Part shown: positions 1 to 13,662 of the stretch, one piece after another
Layout: each line of letters opens with the position of its first letter
Numbering within the stretch: position 1 is the first letter of the stretch
Assembly: GCA_030562195.1 (NCBI GenBank)
Contig: JAUJPP010000005.1
Location: 18,525,106-18,589,105 of the forward strand
Length of the DNA stretch: 64,000 nt
Reading direction: 5' to 3'
Origin: Nipponacmea schrenckii
Lineage: Eukaryota; Mollusca; Gastropoda; Lottiidae
Position numbers and translations under genes: made by a program
The notes under the pieces: generated by a model
Seen by the model: only the letters and a program-made list of their open reading frames with translations
Databases searched by the model: none
What the model was told of the DNA's origin: nothing

Positions 1-171
1 CATCATTTCTGGTGGAATATCCATCACCCTTCTCATAAAGCCCCTGTAAAAATGAATTAATAACATAACTGGATAAACAACTTGTATCCTTTGCAATAGC
101 ATGCAAATCATTACCTGTATCACTTCTCAACACTCGGAACAAATTTAAGACTTGACCTTTTAAATTGTTTC
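1..171 (-). CDS. Probable internal exon of an unidentified gene, cut by the window edge
   Basis: On the minus strand the frame is open for 56 codons, from an acceptor AG at 172-173 down to base 1. The peptide looks like a soluble helical protein, with stretches such as LKGQVLNLFRVLRSDTGND and LSSYVINSFLQGLYEKGDG. I do not recognise the family; a helical-repeat protein is a guess from composition. A second possible acceptor (tttttacag) lies inside at about 53-60, so the exon could be shorter. The rest of the gene would lie to the left of the window. An open run this long is uncommon by chance in such AT-rich DNA but not impossible. Confidence 0.4.
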
Positions 172-212
172 CTGCTACTTAACTGTGATAGTGAACTTAT
201 TAACACAAGAAA

Positions 213-302
213 AGTTCAATTCTTTAGTAATACTCGTTCAATTCATTAGTAATACTCGTCCAATTCTTTAGTAATACTCGTTCAATTCTTAGTAATACTC
301 GT
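213..302. repeat. Short tandem repeat, about 23-bp unit, 4 copies
   Basis: The unit TTCAATTCTTTAGTAATACT plus CG is repeated about four times with one or two changes per copy. It lies just upstream of the acceptor of the exon at 1-171, inside what would be its intron. No coding potential is seen. Confidence 0.85.
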
Positions 303-2177
303 TTATCAATTCAAAGTCAGGTTGTATTTTTTTTCCAATTAACCATTGCTTTAAAATATTTTTCTTATCTCTTATTAGTTAATACCTTGAAATTTTTTTT
401 CTCAAGTTTATATCCGAAGTCAGTATGTTTGTATGTGTAAGTAAATATAGGTTAATGACCGAAAGCAGTCCAATAAATTCTGTAACAATCGTAACATAAG
501 AACTAACGCATAGGACTAAATATGACGTCACATCAGTTCAAAATTTGCCGCCATTTTGAGAAACTCTAAGCGAGGAAATGCCTTCAAAATATCTCCTAGT
601 GTCCTGATGTTGGTAACTAGGTGAGACGCCATTCTCGTATGCTCATCTACTGACACCGATAAACCTTATCAAAGCAGCAAAAAAATGGAGAGTAACCATT
701 CAACAATTTGATTTAAACCGAAAAATGTAATTCACTGACTGAGGGGAAAGGGGGGGGGGGGTATGCAAAAGTCACTACTTTTAAAATTTATTTTCTGAGC
801 CATTACATTTATTTCAAAATGACTAATTCATGCTTTGTTCTGATTTCTAAGACAAGATTACCAACAGTTTAAAAATATTGTTTCTTTGGATCATAATAAC
901 AATAAGTATATCAAAGAAAGGCTTGAATATTCACACAACCGCGAAATATTTGCTTTAGTCTATAATTCCTTTTAAACTTTATCTTGTAAATGTTATGATA
1001 CACTGATAATGTGAAATAAATGAGCTATTTTCACGTATTTGTCATATTTTGATGTATTATCTTGTATTATACTTATACAAGGAAATGTATTACTTACGTT
1101 AAAAATAGACTGTCATCATACGCATTTAAGAGAGTTTTAAGGACGATTACAGAATTGCTATTTGGTCAGTATGACGTCACACGCTTTACAAGGCAAATTA
1201 TCTCTAAGATTGAAATTAAATCCAAAGTTTTGGTCAGTTAGCGTAGTATTATAACTCATCAATTGGCCATACCAAGTGTCTTGACGAAAGAAATAGAATT
1301 CTTTTTAAAACGATTGTCCATTTAACTAATTGTTGAAGATTGAAGTATTCTGTCATATAGTTATGATACCAGGTAATAAAAAAATACCCATTTTGGTAAA
1401 ATGTAAAAAGTTTAATTTTTTGGGTCATGGAATACACCATTTAAACTTTAAAGACAACGGAATATGTGGTCAGTATGACGTCATACGCTTTAAAGGCCAA
1501 TTTATTAGATCTAGAGTATATTCTGCTCATACGACCGCCTTTAATTAGAACCAACCTCCAATATGCGACCGCAATAAAGTCCCAATGGGTATTTTCAATG
1601 TACTTATTTGACATTCATTGCCCAACTAGGGCCGTGTCTTTACGTTTTATCATTTTGGCTTAGATTCTTTCAACTAAAAAAGTTGATTCTCTCTAATCTA
1701 AGGATCCGTTTAGAATCTCAGGTGTTATACTTCTAGTATATTGTTGTTTCTTTACTTCTTTCTATTCTTACTCGTTTTATTCAAACCTTATGCAACATAA
1801 TACTGACACGTTGCACAAAAACTGTTTGATGGATTTCAAATTTCTTCTTGAACTTTGAGTGGCAACACTTAACTGTAATATTATTCTGTTCAGTTTACAT
1901 TACAGTATTTGTATCTTCTCGTACGAATTTGGTCGGACATTACTTTAATTAATGGGTAACCATTTTCAAATAATTATCATCTTTTCATTAGTAGTCCCTT
2001 TTCCACGCAGAGTCAACGAAACCATTGAAAAAAGTGGCGGAGAGACCCGTTCCCGTGTCACCGTGTGTACACTGCGCTCAGCGCCAATAGTCATGAAGTC
2101 GTTATAACCAGAATGGTTGAAATGATTTGGCCTTTCTTCGGATCCAGGTTCGTACTTTCTATGAATTAAATTCTTCA
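303..2177. other. Noncoding AT-rich stretch with one dispersed repeat pair
   Basis: No supported exon was found. The only structure seen is a pair of similar blocks of about 80 bp at 1133-1215 and 1443-1515, both containing GGTCAGTATGACGTCA followed by ACGCTTTA. A third TGACGTCA palindrome is at about 522. A G run is at 747-760. Short open frames here have no recognisable protein features. Confidence 0.6.
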
Positions 2178-2670
2178 ATGGTCATACCAAAGTTTTGTCG
2201 CACAGCGTCATATCTTCAGTGGTCATAAAGTCGTTATACCAAAGTTTTGTCGTTCAACGTCATATCTTCAGAGGTCACGAAGTCGTTATACCAACGTTTT
2301 GTCGTACAACGTCATATCTTCAGAGGTCATAAAGTCGTCATTTCAACGTTTTGTCGTATTTTTTTTTCAGTTGTCATGGACTCCTAATATCAACGTTTTG
2401 TCGTACAGCGGTCTATTTTCTTTGGGTCATGAAATCCGTATACTGTATAAAACAGTCCTGTCTTCAGTGATAGTGAAATGGTTAAACGAACGTTATTCCG
2501 TACAGTGCCCTATCTTAAAGGATATGAAAACCTTATACCAACGTTTTGTGCAGTGTTCTTTCTTCAGTAGTCACGCAGTAGTCTTCACACCAACATTTTG
2601 TTGCACAACGTTTTATCTTCAGTGGTCATGAAGTCGTTATGCCAACGTTTTGAGGTCTTATCTTCAGTGG
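2178..2670. repeat. Degenerate tandem repeat, unit about 55-65 bp
   Basis: A motif of the form GTCATAAAGTCGTTATACCA followed by (A)ACGTTTTGTCGTACAACGTC and ATATCTTCAGTG recurs about eight times with substitutions and length changes. The 110-codon plus-strand open frame across 2299-2631 is a by-product of this repeat. Confidence 0.8.
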
Positions 2671-4272
2671 CCTACTTAAAATACAACTAGTCAAAAATGT
2701 TTTCAATAAGATGAAAAATAGACATGATCTCGTATTTCTGTTCATTTTAACTCATTTGTAAAGAGGTCAATGTGTTCCATCATTCATCATAATGTGTTGA
2801 TTTGTGATTCACACGTCAAAATATATTACATGCATGTACATTGTTACGGTGTATGGAGACAAGGTTTTTCTCAAGATATAACGTATTATCCATTTCTATA
2901 CGAGTAAGAGATAAACCAATAACTTAATTCTTTGGGATTAAAGGGGCACATTAGTAGAACTTACGCATAACTGGATATTTATTGGAATGAAAGAAAAAAA
3001 AGAAAATCATTCATAAAAACTTCATTTTCTATTTTGGGTGTCTTCAGCTACAAGCAGAAGTATAATCAGAAATTTTTTTTGCGCATCAAAACTATTTTTT
3101 TTACATATTTTTCATTTTCTTATTCTTTATAATTTATTGTATTCACATAATGTCGAATGTTTAAAAGGATTTATTGATTCGTTGGGTGGAATGAACCCCA
3201 TTCTGACTCATGTATGTTATCATCGTCACGCCCGACTTACCCACCAATATAATTTATAACTTTTAGATTTTTTTATAGAGCTATTTAATAATACTATTCA
3301 CATAAAGAAGAACAGGCCCACCCTACGTTTGATCATGAGCTCAACGCTTGACGAAAATGATATAACTTCTTATCCCAGGGAGTTTCCTAAGAAGCCTTTT
3401 AAGGTAAACTTGGTCTCATAACAACTCGTAGATTTTTGGTGATCTTTGCCAGTACAAACCTTGTTCTTATATTTTGACTACATTAAACATAATCCTTGTA
3501 TCACGGAATCCAGAATTATCGTAAAAAAAATTAATTTACGAAAAGCGAACGGTCGCCAAGATATTTTGATAAATTTTTTGATTTAAAAAAATGGCAAGAA
3601 TGATTTACACCACAAATACAGTCCGACTGTCACCCAGATGACAACAGCCTGGTGCCTTAGTATATTCCACCCCGTAATTGAGTATGTGTTTTAATAGTTC
3701 CAGGATCTACACTCAATAAGTTTACAATTCTTAGCGTATGGTTTAGCATATCAAAGAATGATACTCGATTTATTGTAACAGTCGTAGGACTCGAACACGA
3801 CACAAATCTATTACGAATACACATGAACAATGCGAATTTTTTCAAGCCTGTTTTGTGTTAACTCTATCGATAGAATATAAAAAAACTTGTATTTTTTATA
3901 TCTGTACAAGGGCGAGTAATAACTAAAATAATATTCATCGCGTATTTTTATATAGGGTCTTTATAGAGTATCTTTATGCTTTAGGTACATATTACAACCA
4001 TTTTTGACAAACATGCTCCTCTTAGTCGTTAAAATTTCATTTCATCTCTATTTACCAGACCAACATAAATCTCACTATTGTGGAAGCAAAATTCAAATTA
4101 TAAGTTATATGGGTGTATTAATATAATTAATTCGCATATATTTAGGGTTAAAGCAACGGATTTTTATTTAGTGTTTTCTGAGGCGAAAACGCTGTTGTCT
4201 TTGATAACTTTAAAATTTAAGTTATATCCTTCATTTCAACGCTTTACACAAATACTCAATACATTAAATCCT
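2671..4272. other. Noncoding AT-rich stretch
   Basis: I see no exon, RNA gene or clear repeat here. Small open frames of 60-75 codons are of a size expected by chance. Confidence 0.5.
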
Positions 4273-4366
4273 ACGTATTTCGACTTTGGCGAAAACGTAT
4301 TGTAATCGTTCGGATTATTACGTATTTCGACTTTGGCGAAAACGTATTGTAATCGTTCGGATTATT
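4273..4366. repeat. Perfect tandem duplication of a 47-bp unit
   Basis: The unit beginning ACGTATTTCGACTTTGGCGA occurs at 4273-4319 and again at 4320-4366 with almost no change. It ends where a long T tract begins, which is the left edge of the 1.1-kb tandem duplication next to it. Confidence 0.85.
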
Positions 4367-6574
4367 TTATTTTTTTTTTTTTTTTTTTTTTTTTTGTAAT
4401 TCTTGGATGAGTTTGCAGACAAACTGGTAAAAGGTGCAGAAATTCTAAATCTACAGTTGATCTTAGAATGATTTCTTTTATCAAATAAAACAAAACCGGA
4501 AGTTCTATCTCTGACAGGAAGTGAGAACCGGAAGTTCAGGTTTTTTTGCTTTAGCAAGTTTATTTTCAGTTCGATTTTGACCGGATTTTCAGATTTGAAA
4601 ACTTCAATGTATTTGTCAACTAACAATTATAGGTTTTATGCAATTAGGTTAAATATTTTACCCACGATTTGCAATTCAATATTCAAGGGTCATCGGCAAA
4701 AATTTCAGACCGTGATTTCTCCTTTAATATAGATGGTAAAATTTTGAAACTTTACCAGTTGATAGGCGATATGTTTATAATTTTTGAAAAAATGTGAAAA
4801 AAAAAATTCCTCTTCCGGTTTAGCCTCAAATGACGTAATTACGTAACTTCCGGTCTATAACTGCTAGGTGAAAAGTGAAAACTGTTTTATAAATAACTTG
4901 TCAATAGTAATTGATTTGACCTAAATAATTAGGTCAAGCTGCCATATCGGCCGCCATTTTGAATTTTCGTTACAATTCTTAAATCCGAAATTCAGACTCT
5001 ACTGATAGACCGATTTTGATGAAATTTAGCACAGAGATACAATGGATCATTATCTACCTTTTCTTGGAGGCCGATTTTTAAATTTCGTATTTTTTTTCGA
5101 ATTATTCAAATTTCGATTTTTTCAAAATTAGGTCACTTTAACGGCTACGGAAGTTGTGACCCACTTAATCTATGACCTTGAAAATTAAGTCAAATAATAT
5201 TCAATATATTGTCTACGAGTAGGTATTTTTTTATTTGGCTTACTTAAAAAATTCACAGAGATAAGTGTACTTAAATACAGCAAAAATTGATAATTTTCAT
5301 ATTTTCGCCATTTTTAACCGTTACGGAAGGTATGACCTAATTATTTTATGACTTTGAAAACTAGGTCAAATGATATTCAATATATTGTCTAGATGTAGGT
5401 CATTGCAAATTTAGCTTACATAATATTTTAAGGCTCTCGAAATACGTTCATAATTGTAAGCAATTCTAGTTTTATTTTATTTTTTTATTTTTTTTTTTTG
5501 TAATTCTTGGATGAGTTTGCAGACAAACTGGTAAAAGGTGCAGAAATTCTAAATCTACAGTTGATCTTAGAATGATTTCTATTATCAAATAAAACAAAAC
5601 CGGAAGTTCTATCTCTGACAGAAAGTGAGAACCGGAAGTTCAGGTTTTTTTGCTTTAGCAAGTTTATTTTCAGTTCGATTTTGACTGGATTTTCAGATTT
5701 GAAAACTTCAATGTATTTGTCAACTAACAATTATAGGTTTTATGCAATTAGGTTAAATATTTTACCCACGATTTGCAATTCAATATTCAAGGGTCATCGG
5801 CAAAAATTTCAGACCGTGATTTCTCCTTTAATATAAATGGTAAAATTTTGAAACTTTACCAGTTGATAGGCGATATGATTATAATTTTTGAAAAAATGTG
5901 AAAAAAAAAATTCCACTTCCGGTTTAGCCTCAAATGACGTAATTACATAACTTCCGGTCTATAACTGCTAGGTGAAAAGAGAAAACTGTTTTATAAATAA
6001 CTTGTCAATAGTAATTGAATTGACCTAAATAATTAGGTCAAGCTGCCATATCGGCCGCCATTTTGAATTTTTGTTACAATTCTTAAATCCGAAATTCAGA
6101 CACTACTGATAGACCGATTTTGATGAAATTTAGCACATAGATACAATGGATCATTATCTACCTTTTCTTGGAGACCGATTTTCAAATTTCGTATTTTCTT
6201 TCGAATTATTTAAATTTCAATTTTTTCAAAATTAGGTCACTTTAACGGGTACGGAAGGTGTGACCCACTTAATCTATGACCTTGAAAATTAAGTCAAATA
6301 ATATTCAATATATTGTCTACGAGTAGATATTTTTTAATTTGGCTTACTTAAAAAATTCATAGAGATAAGTGTACTTAAATACAGTAAAAATTGATAATTT
6401 TCATATTTTCGCCATCATTAACCGTTACGGAAGGTGTGACCTAATTATTTTATGACTTTGAAAACTAGGTCAAATGATATTCAATATATTGTCTAGATGT
6501 AGGTAATTGCAAATTTAGCCTACATAATATTTTAAGGCTCTCGAAATACGTTCATAATTGTAAGCAATTCTAGT
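4367..6574. repeat. Large tandem duplication, two copies of about 1,104 bp
   Basis: Copy 1 runs about 4367-5470 and copy 2 about 5471-6574. Matching landmarks are 1,104 bp apart: the GTAATTCTTGGATGAGTTTG block at 4396 and 5500, and CAATTCTAGT at 5461 and 6565. The copies differ by scattered substitutions only and each begins with a T tract, of about 27 versus about 13 T. Inside each unit, diverged sub-repeats share ATTCAATATATTGTCTA and a GGTCA/TGACC-rich segment, and CCGGAAGT-type motifs recur. The 81- and 102-codon minus-strand frames at 5485-5730 and 4318-4626 are the same repeat sequence seen twice, not evidence of a gene. Similar CCGGAAG and GGTCAAGGTCA motifs recur at 41220-41960. Confidence 0.92.
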
Positions 6575-8243
6575 CCTATTTTTGATTTCAAAATTATTTT
6601 CTGTCTAATTAGGCATTAGTACCTTTTGTAGTTCTCTTTCATATGCTACGAAGTGTCCTTGTGACCTTTGACTTGTTGATTTATGTAAATGTGAGGTTGG
6701 GGTGACATTCCAGCTGAGGTTAACTGGCGAATTGTTGACTCGTTGGTCCAGTGTTGTCGCGAACTGTGCATAGTTAGAAATGGTAACAATGTGACATTCA
6801 GAGAAGAGTAATAGACGCTAAAGGAGTGTATGGGGCGGCTGTAGTTCGGGTCGTTATTGCGTTTGCAATTCTATTTTCTGGGAAAGACTTACGTCAAAAT
6901 GTTTTGTGATATGATGTCTCAATGCAATCTTTGTTACTTTCTTAGAAAAGTTTGGTACATAATCCTACCCAATTAAAATCCTCGTGGTTGAAAATATTGG
7001 TTAGAATAAATTACCATATCCGTCATAATGAGTCATCGATAGTATCATTCATCGATAGTATCATATATATATATCTATATATATATATATATCTGTGTTT
7101 TTTCTGTTATTGATATTTCGATTCGAACAATGAAATTGTCTTTAAAGATTATGGATAAGATCAAACGGCGAAGATCATGTGCCGAGCATACAGCATTCAA
7201 AACAACAGGGAAAATGTAGTCCTTCCAATTTATACCTCGCACCGCCTTGAATAATTTCACCAGGTTCTGTAAAGAACTTCAAACTTTAATTCAAAATTTT
7301 TGCTTTATTTTTTGACTTGCTATAACACGCGTACAAGTACGTGAATCAATACTCAAGGTGAAACCGATATTTCGGAAAAAGGTTCATCGCCAAATAGGGC
7401 AACCTCTAAACAGAGTTGTCGTCTGTTATTTTAACAGTATTTATTGCAATATCTATTATTATTTATACTAATTTATAGGATTCGGTTCAAATTTGGTTTT
7501 CGCGAAAATAAAATGATAAAGTATAGAAATGTGGTGTAAAAACGTATAGATAAATCTATAGTATATAAAGCAATGTAAAGTTTGAAATGTTATTTTACGA
7601 ATAACGTAAAGTAAATTATAAAAGCCAAGAATAACACAACGTTTGTATAGAAACGTATAGAATAACGTATGTAAAGCATCGAATAGTCAAAAAGAACTTA
7701 AATAAGTTAAGTATTTTGGCACTGGGATTATGTATAATCACACATTTAAAGAAGACTGAATTATTAGCACAAATTCTCGAAATGTTGACGATATAGGTGT
7801 AGTAAATGTATTCAGCAAATAAATAAATAAGTGTTTTATTAAGAAATTATCATACGTCCATTAATTTGTGACACTTGTCTAGCCTCGGGGTTGACTTACA
7901 ATCCATATTTCAATTCATAACACATTTAAAAGAATGTCACTTATGTAGGTGGAAGAGCTACGTTTGTTTCTACTTTGTAAAGAGTCGAGAATTGAGCGCA
8001 TACGCGTTACGTGAAATTAAGAGAAATGCGTTTTACGTCCTACTTTTCTGCAACTTATTGCACTAACGAAGATAAGGAACGCCATACGGTGTGTAATGAA
8101 GGAAATTGTGCCAGTCTACTCTCTTTGGGATTTCAAGCTGTCGATGGGTCTGTAACGTGCATAGTCTGTAGCACAGGGGACCTAAGTTTTTGTCCATTCC
8201 ACGACTTGGCGCTTTTTCGTCATCGCTGACCGAGTAGAAAATC
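6575..8243. other. Noncoding stretch with an AT dinucleotide tract
   Basis: An interrupted (TA)n tract lies at about 7063-7094. Otherwise nothing was recognised. The 72-codon frame at 8011-8229 contains several cysteines but no domain I can name. Confidence 0.5.
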
Positions 8244-8335
8244 TGAAAGTTCTTTTCGAATTTTACTGGGATTGAACTCTGGTCCTACAGGTTATCGAGC
8301 AAGCATTTAATTCATTAAGCCAACGCGGCTTCGGT
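8244..8335 (-). repeat. tRNA-like remnant, probably a SINE head
   Basis: On the minus strand a B-box-like GAGTTCAATCCC (within 8265-8280) follows an A-box-like TGGCTTAATGAATTAAATGC (about 8303-8322) at roughly tRNA spacing. The arms do not fold cleanly into a tRNA and no terminal CCA-side pairing is seen. A tRNA-derived SINE fragment is therefore more likely than a functional tRNA. Confidence 0.45.
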
Positions 8336-11300
8336 TAAGTAATGATGAAAAGGCACCCACTTAAAAGATTTTGATGACTCAATCTATTCTTTGATGTGGA
8401 GGCTTGGTCATTAACACATTTTTTATACGATCTTATTATCTAATAACTACACTTAATTTAACTAGAGATGCCTATCCTAATACATGATTTTTATGGATAA
8501 GAAGGCTAACCCACACAATTTTCTATTTTTCTAATTTAATAGGTTAAACGATTGAATGTGAGACAAATTCTGCCAGTCTCCCAAGGATGGTATTTATGCC
8601 TATATACCAGTATTCAGTATTCCAATCCAACAGTTAAATTTGAAATTTCATTCATAAATATGTCATAATACAACAAAATCATATCTATAGTGTTATTCGG
8701 TCTCATTATAAATATCAGTTTGATGGTACCGGGGGAATATATCCAACTTTTCGTATGTTAGCAAAGTGAAAAAAGGTAAGCGTATGGTGAACATCCCCCC
8801 CCCCCCCAAAAAAAAACTTACAACGGCAAACGTTAAATGTTCAAGTTTAGATGTCAATATGTGTGCGATTTTCAATGTTCCAAAGACTTTAGCCAAAACA
8901 GTTGAAAATGGTTTCCTACTGGCTTTGATATTTTTTTGGAAACTATAAATGTTTTTAGTTACGGATACGCGAGTATGCATATCTATTTCTAGATAATTAT
9001 ATTGCTTACAATATTGGTGTCAGTAAAGCTAGTCGTCTTCACAGCGAATTTCGTGATGTCCTGAATAAATGAACCAAGTACCACACCGTAAAATGAAAGA
9101 CGAATTCATAACACCATAGGCCTATTTGTAAAATATTCTGGAAGTATATCAGTCCTAAATAAGTATGTCATAATGAAAGGTGATCATTGGTACAGGCTGG
9201 ACAACACGTTTGGAACAAATCGCAGCCAATACTTCTGTAATGCTCTTTCTTTTTAGCAAATCTCAATTCACAATAGTTTTCTCAACTCTGATGCAGCACC
9301 TTGATGGAGCTTACGTGAAAATATGAAAACTTCTGAGTTGGAAAATACGAAGAAACGCTCTGATTTATTGCAATTCGTTTTTATCTATTCTTTTCGAAAA
9401 AAACATGATATTTGATTTCTCATGTATTATTGAATATATTATGGGCTATAATGGAGAAACTAGTTTGCCTTTCTGAAGGTTAATATTTGTATCTATGTAT
9501 ATACACCATGGTATCTAATGGCCATTATCTGGTAGATAGAATTTCGCTTGTTCGTTGGGGATCTGTTGGTGAAAGTCATGAATTTTTACATATTAATGTC
9601 TGAACGAGGTATACACTTGTTCGGTTAGCGTCAGTAGTTTCATATTGTCCTCTGAAAGTGATGCCGGTAGAGTCTGAAGTAGAGGAAGCGTCTGGTAGTT
9701 CATGAAACAATAAACTTAAATTAAGCTTGCTAGATATAATCAAAAAGATTAATGCTCAGTTATGGTGTCATGTATCAACTACCCGATAGTCTACGATATC
9801 AGCTTGTGAGCTAGAAGCAGACTTGTCATCTACCTACCACTACATAGTCTACAATTAATGCATGTTTTCTAGAATCAGACTTGTTAACTGCTGCCTAGTC
9901 TATGATATCAATTCTATGGTTTTGAAAATAACCTTAACCAGATGAAAATACAATCTCATTGCATCAAATGACTTATTCATATTCAAAACTGACGTACTTT
10001 GGACCTTCGTAAGACTTTATGATCATTATCAGGACGTTTGAAGGTTTGTGTTTTGAGCCAACATGGCGTAACTGTATATTTCTATTACTTTTTAATTTTA
10101 AGTAATATGAGATCACTTTAGGGTAACGTAATCTGAAAAGTGTCAATAATTGCTCTTCCAAAAGAAAAGAAAAAGAATCGGATGGATGATTTTTGGGGTT
10201 ATCAAGATGTTCAAATCGGGTCAAGACGAATTAAAAAAAAGTTTTAGTATGTACAAATGAATGGGTATTTGAATACCCCTTTATATATGTTTTATATCTA
10301 TATTGTACGACGTCTTGAGTGTGACAAAAAAGTCACATTGGGTTTTTGCTAATCTACTTAAAGGTTATGTGGAGGTTAAAGTCCATTCATGCTATATCTA
10401 CACCTTTGTAGGTGTCTGATTTTAGTTGCCAATGATTAAATTAAAGGGTATGTTGTGTAAAAAAAAACCCAGAGTGCACGCTGCTGTTGTCACATAACCG
10501 ATAAACCGATATACTCTATAATGCGATTCGGGCCATTCGTTTTGTTTAAATTAATGAGAACTGAAGAATAGATGTATTGTCATGACGATGATGATGAATA
10601 AAGATTGCATTATCCTTCTTGTATAAATGAAGCAATTGGCATAGATTTTGAAGTTTGTATCTCGAAACTCGTTGTAAATTAGCAGTTAAATCAATTGCGT
10701 TACTTTTTGATCATAATTTTTGAGCACGACTAGAGCATGTTCACAATTTGAATAATGCTATGGTATGTTTGAACAAGATTCGTTGATATATTCGAGATAT
10801 TTAGCTTCAGTGCGTGACGATTTGCATTATACGAGCGTATATTTTTATGAAACAATCATACCACAGTCTAAAACAAGACTCTCACTGTTACTGAAACAGA
10901 GAAAGGGGTAGGTTCATCATTCGTTTGACCAATTAGATCTTAGTCTCAGAAAGGAGATTTTTTCAATAAGCTATTAAGTAATATTGTTCACAGCTCACTG
11001 TCTAATTTTAAGCCTCTTTATTTCTTAAGTCTCTACTATACTTGGAAAAGACAAATATAAAAATAGCAAGTAAAATTCAGAGTTTAAGGCATTTTTGAAA
11101 GAATTATGCGATTTACGTACACATTTGATGATTCAGAAGACAAGACCCAAATGACCCCCCTCCGGATCTGACAAACTTCTCAATTTAACTAAAATTGGTA
11201 TATCTCTGCATAAAGTTGGCACGAATTAAAACACAATTCTTAATATTGAAGCAAGCGCTTGTGAATTAATCGTTAAAATATCTATTTCAGTAATTTCCAT

Positions 11301-13662
11301 ACGCAATGAAATAATAGAAACCCTATCTATACGTGTTACACATGCACGCGGGACTTTGTCCCTATTAATTATTCATTTATTCGTCTATTTATTTACCTCT
11401 GAACTATTGACATGACATGCATCCTAACAATATGTTTCGATTGAACAGTTCTGAATGGTACACATGAACTATGTATGATACTGTGTGATACCAACACGAG
11501 TATGGCCGAAATTTTTTTAAAAAGCAAGTACTATAAAACCCTAAAACGCAAACCGAAATAAAAATGAAAATGTTGACGAAATATAGTTAACATCTTTTGA
11601 TCTTTTCGCATGAGGAATTATATCAATGTCGCTTTCTTAGCATATCCCTTATTACATCTGTGGTAATGTTTTCTTCATTGACACAATCAAAAGAGAGTCT
11701 TAAAATGCAATTTTATTTCTAACATTTGTATCCGATTCATTGTTGGTCATCTACATGATTGTATTGTGAGACAATCTAAAATACACTGTAATTAAACAGT
11801 GTGCAGTGCCTCGAGCACTATTTCGACATTAAGTGCTCATCCACAACATCTAAATTTGAAAATTGAATGTAACTTTCTTCTACCAGTACACACACTTTAC
11901 TTATTGGTAACAAAAAAAAGAGAGATTTAGGCTGTATATTTATTTTCGATAATAGGACGTAGTACATATACAATGATTTTGAACCCTTAGATTTTTTCTG
12001 AAATATTTTCACAACGGTAATTAAAATGACACTAATTACAACTATTTCCTAATTAGCTTTTTTGACTTTAATCATATATACAAATATATGATATACAATC
12101 ATGATGTGTAATGTGTAGTGATATACCTTTACACGTTAAAAGCTTTGCATCAAAATTATAAAAAGTAGTTAATGCGCCTTATTTTGGCGCTGAAGGTAAT
12201 GCACAATGTGCACGACGATGTCATGAGAGTATGCCTATTCGATTTTAAACTGGTATGGGATTTTTGGTGCACTTCCCGTAGCATTTTTACCTTGTTCAAA
12301 AGATTATCTCCTTTTTTGGCATTCTAGAATACTTAATAAATATCATCAACATTTGACATTAACTTATTATTTACTCCTGTCGTGAATTTGTTAAGTTTTT
12401 ATTAATTTTTAAAGGAATTAAAGGGAGAAAATTAGTTGAAAAATAATGTCGTAAAATGCCTTACCTCGGGTTGTCCCGTAGTCCACAAGTCATACGATTT
12501 ATTCGAATTCATTTCACTTTTCTTATGACCGAAACTCCTTTTTAAAATGATACGCGTTCTGCCATATATCACCAGGTCAAATAACTTATTGTGGTTTCAT
12601 TTCTTGACAAACAGGTAGGTTTATGACGCGATTGGCAAGTCTTATTTGTATCATTAAGATCGTCAAGTCGATCAGTTATGAAGTCATCCTTAAGAAGAGG
12701 TGTGTATTTGTACAATTTGGAAATGAGTAAGCATTTTTAATGATAATGAAAAGATGAAGTTTTACGTCCTTTTGATTAAGAAGGTGATCGATGATAAATA
12801 TAAGTTTTACCCCGCACTAAGGAGTCAGACAAATTACGTCATGATGTACGAGACGATTAGGTGTCAAGGTATAAAACATCTACCAAAACGTGCAAAAGTA
12901 TTATTGTTAAACGTATTGTTCTTTTCTATTCACGACCTTTCATCTTAGACTGAAATAAAACAATGTATAAAAAAATTCGATAACTCAATGTTATTTCAAT
13001 TGCAGTGGACTAAAGTTTGACAAATTCTTCTGGTAATAACTTAATTTTCTAATCTCTCCATTATTCTAAGTTGTTATATATTTTGGTTTTGTTTTATTCC
13101 CTCATTATTTCTTCTGATGACGGCACGTGTATATTGTTTTGAAACGTTATGTGTTTTGTAACCTTATGTTTATTCCACAATATCGTGTTTTGTTTGTGAT
13201 TTGTAATCCTCGCCTCTAAATCGTTCAATCTAAGAGGAAAATGGTGGGCACTAGGTGCAGACGAGTAGGACGAAAAAACTCCATTTATTTCTTTCAGTAT
13301 ATTTATCAAACAAGAACTTGAAAATAAATGTTCTTCGCTTCAATGATCGTCCTATATTCTTGATTGTCGATCTTTGCTCTTGTAGATTTTGAAAAACCAT
13401 GGATATTGTCATTACGACACTCAAATGACATCCGAAAGTGAGCGTACATTACCTCCACCTATATCACAATGAATATGTTTCAGGATATACTTTTTCCGGA
13501 TATGATAATGACCATTATTTGTACTTTTCATTCCACTGTGATGTTTAATAAGTTCGCAATGTGGACAGGATCGGTTAGATCCTTGTAGAATTCAATCATT
13601 TTGCCAATTTGTTTGTTCTTTAGCAAAATGATCAAATTAAATAGCCCAAACACATGGTAAGA
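8336..13662. other. Long gene-poor stretch
   Basis: No exon is supported. Structures seen: a C run next to an A run at about 8797-8816; a diverged tandem repeat of about 64 bp at 9775-9910 (AGTCTACGATATCA-type motifs); and a dispersed repeat at about 10905-11105 whose core, AATATTGTTCACAGCTCA, recurs at 44750-44790 and, more diverged, near 24120-24160. Confidence 0.5.
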
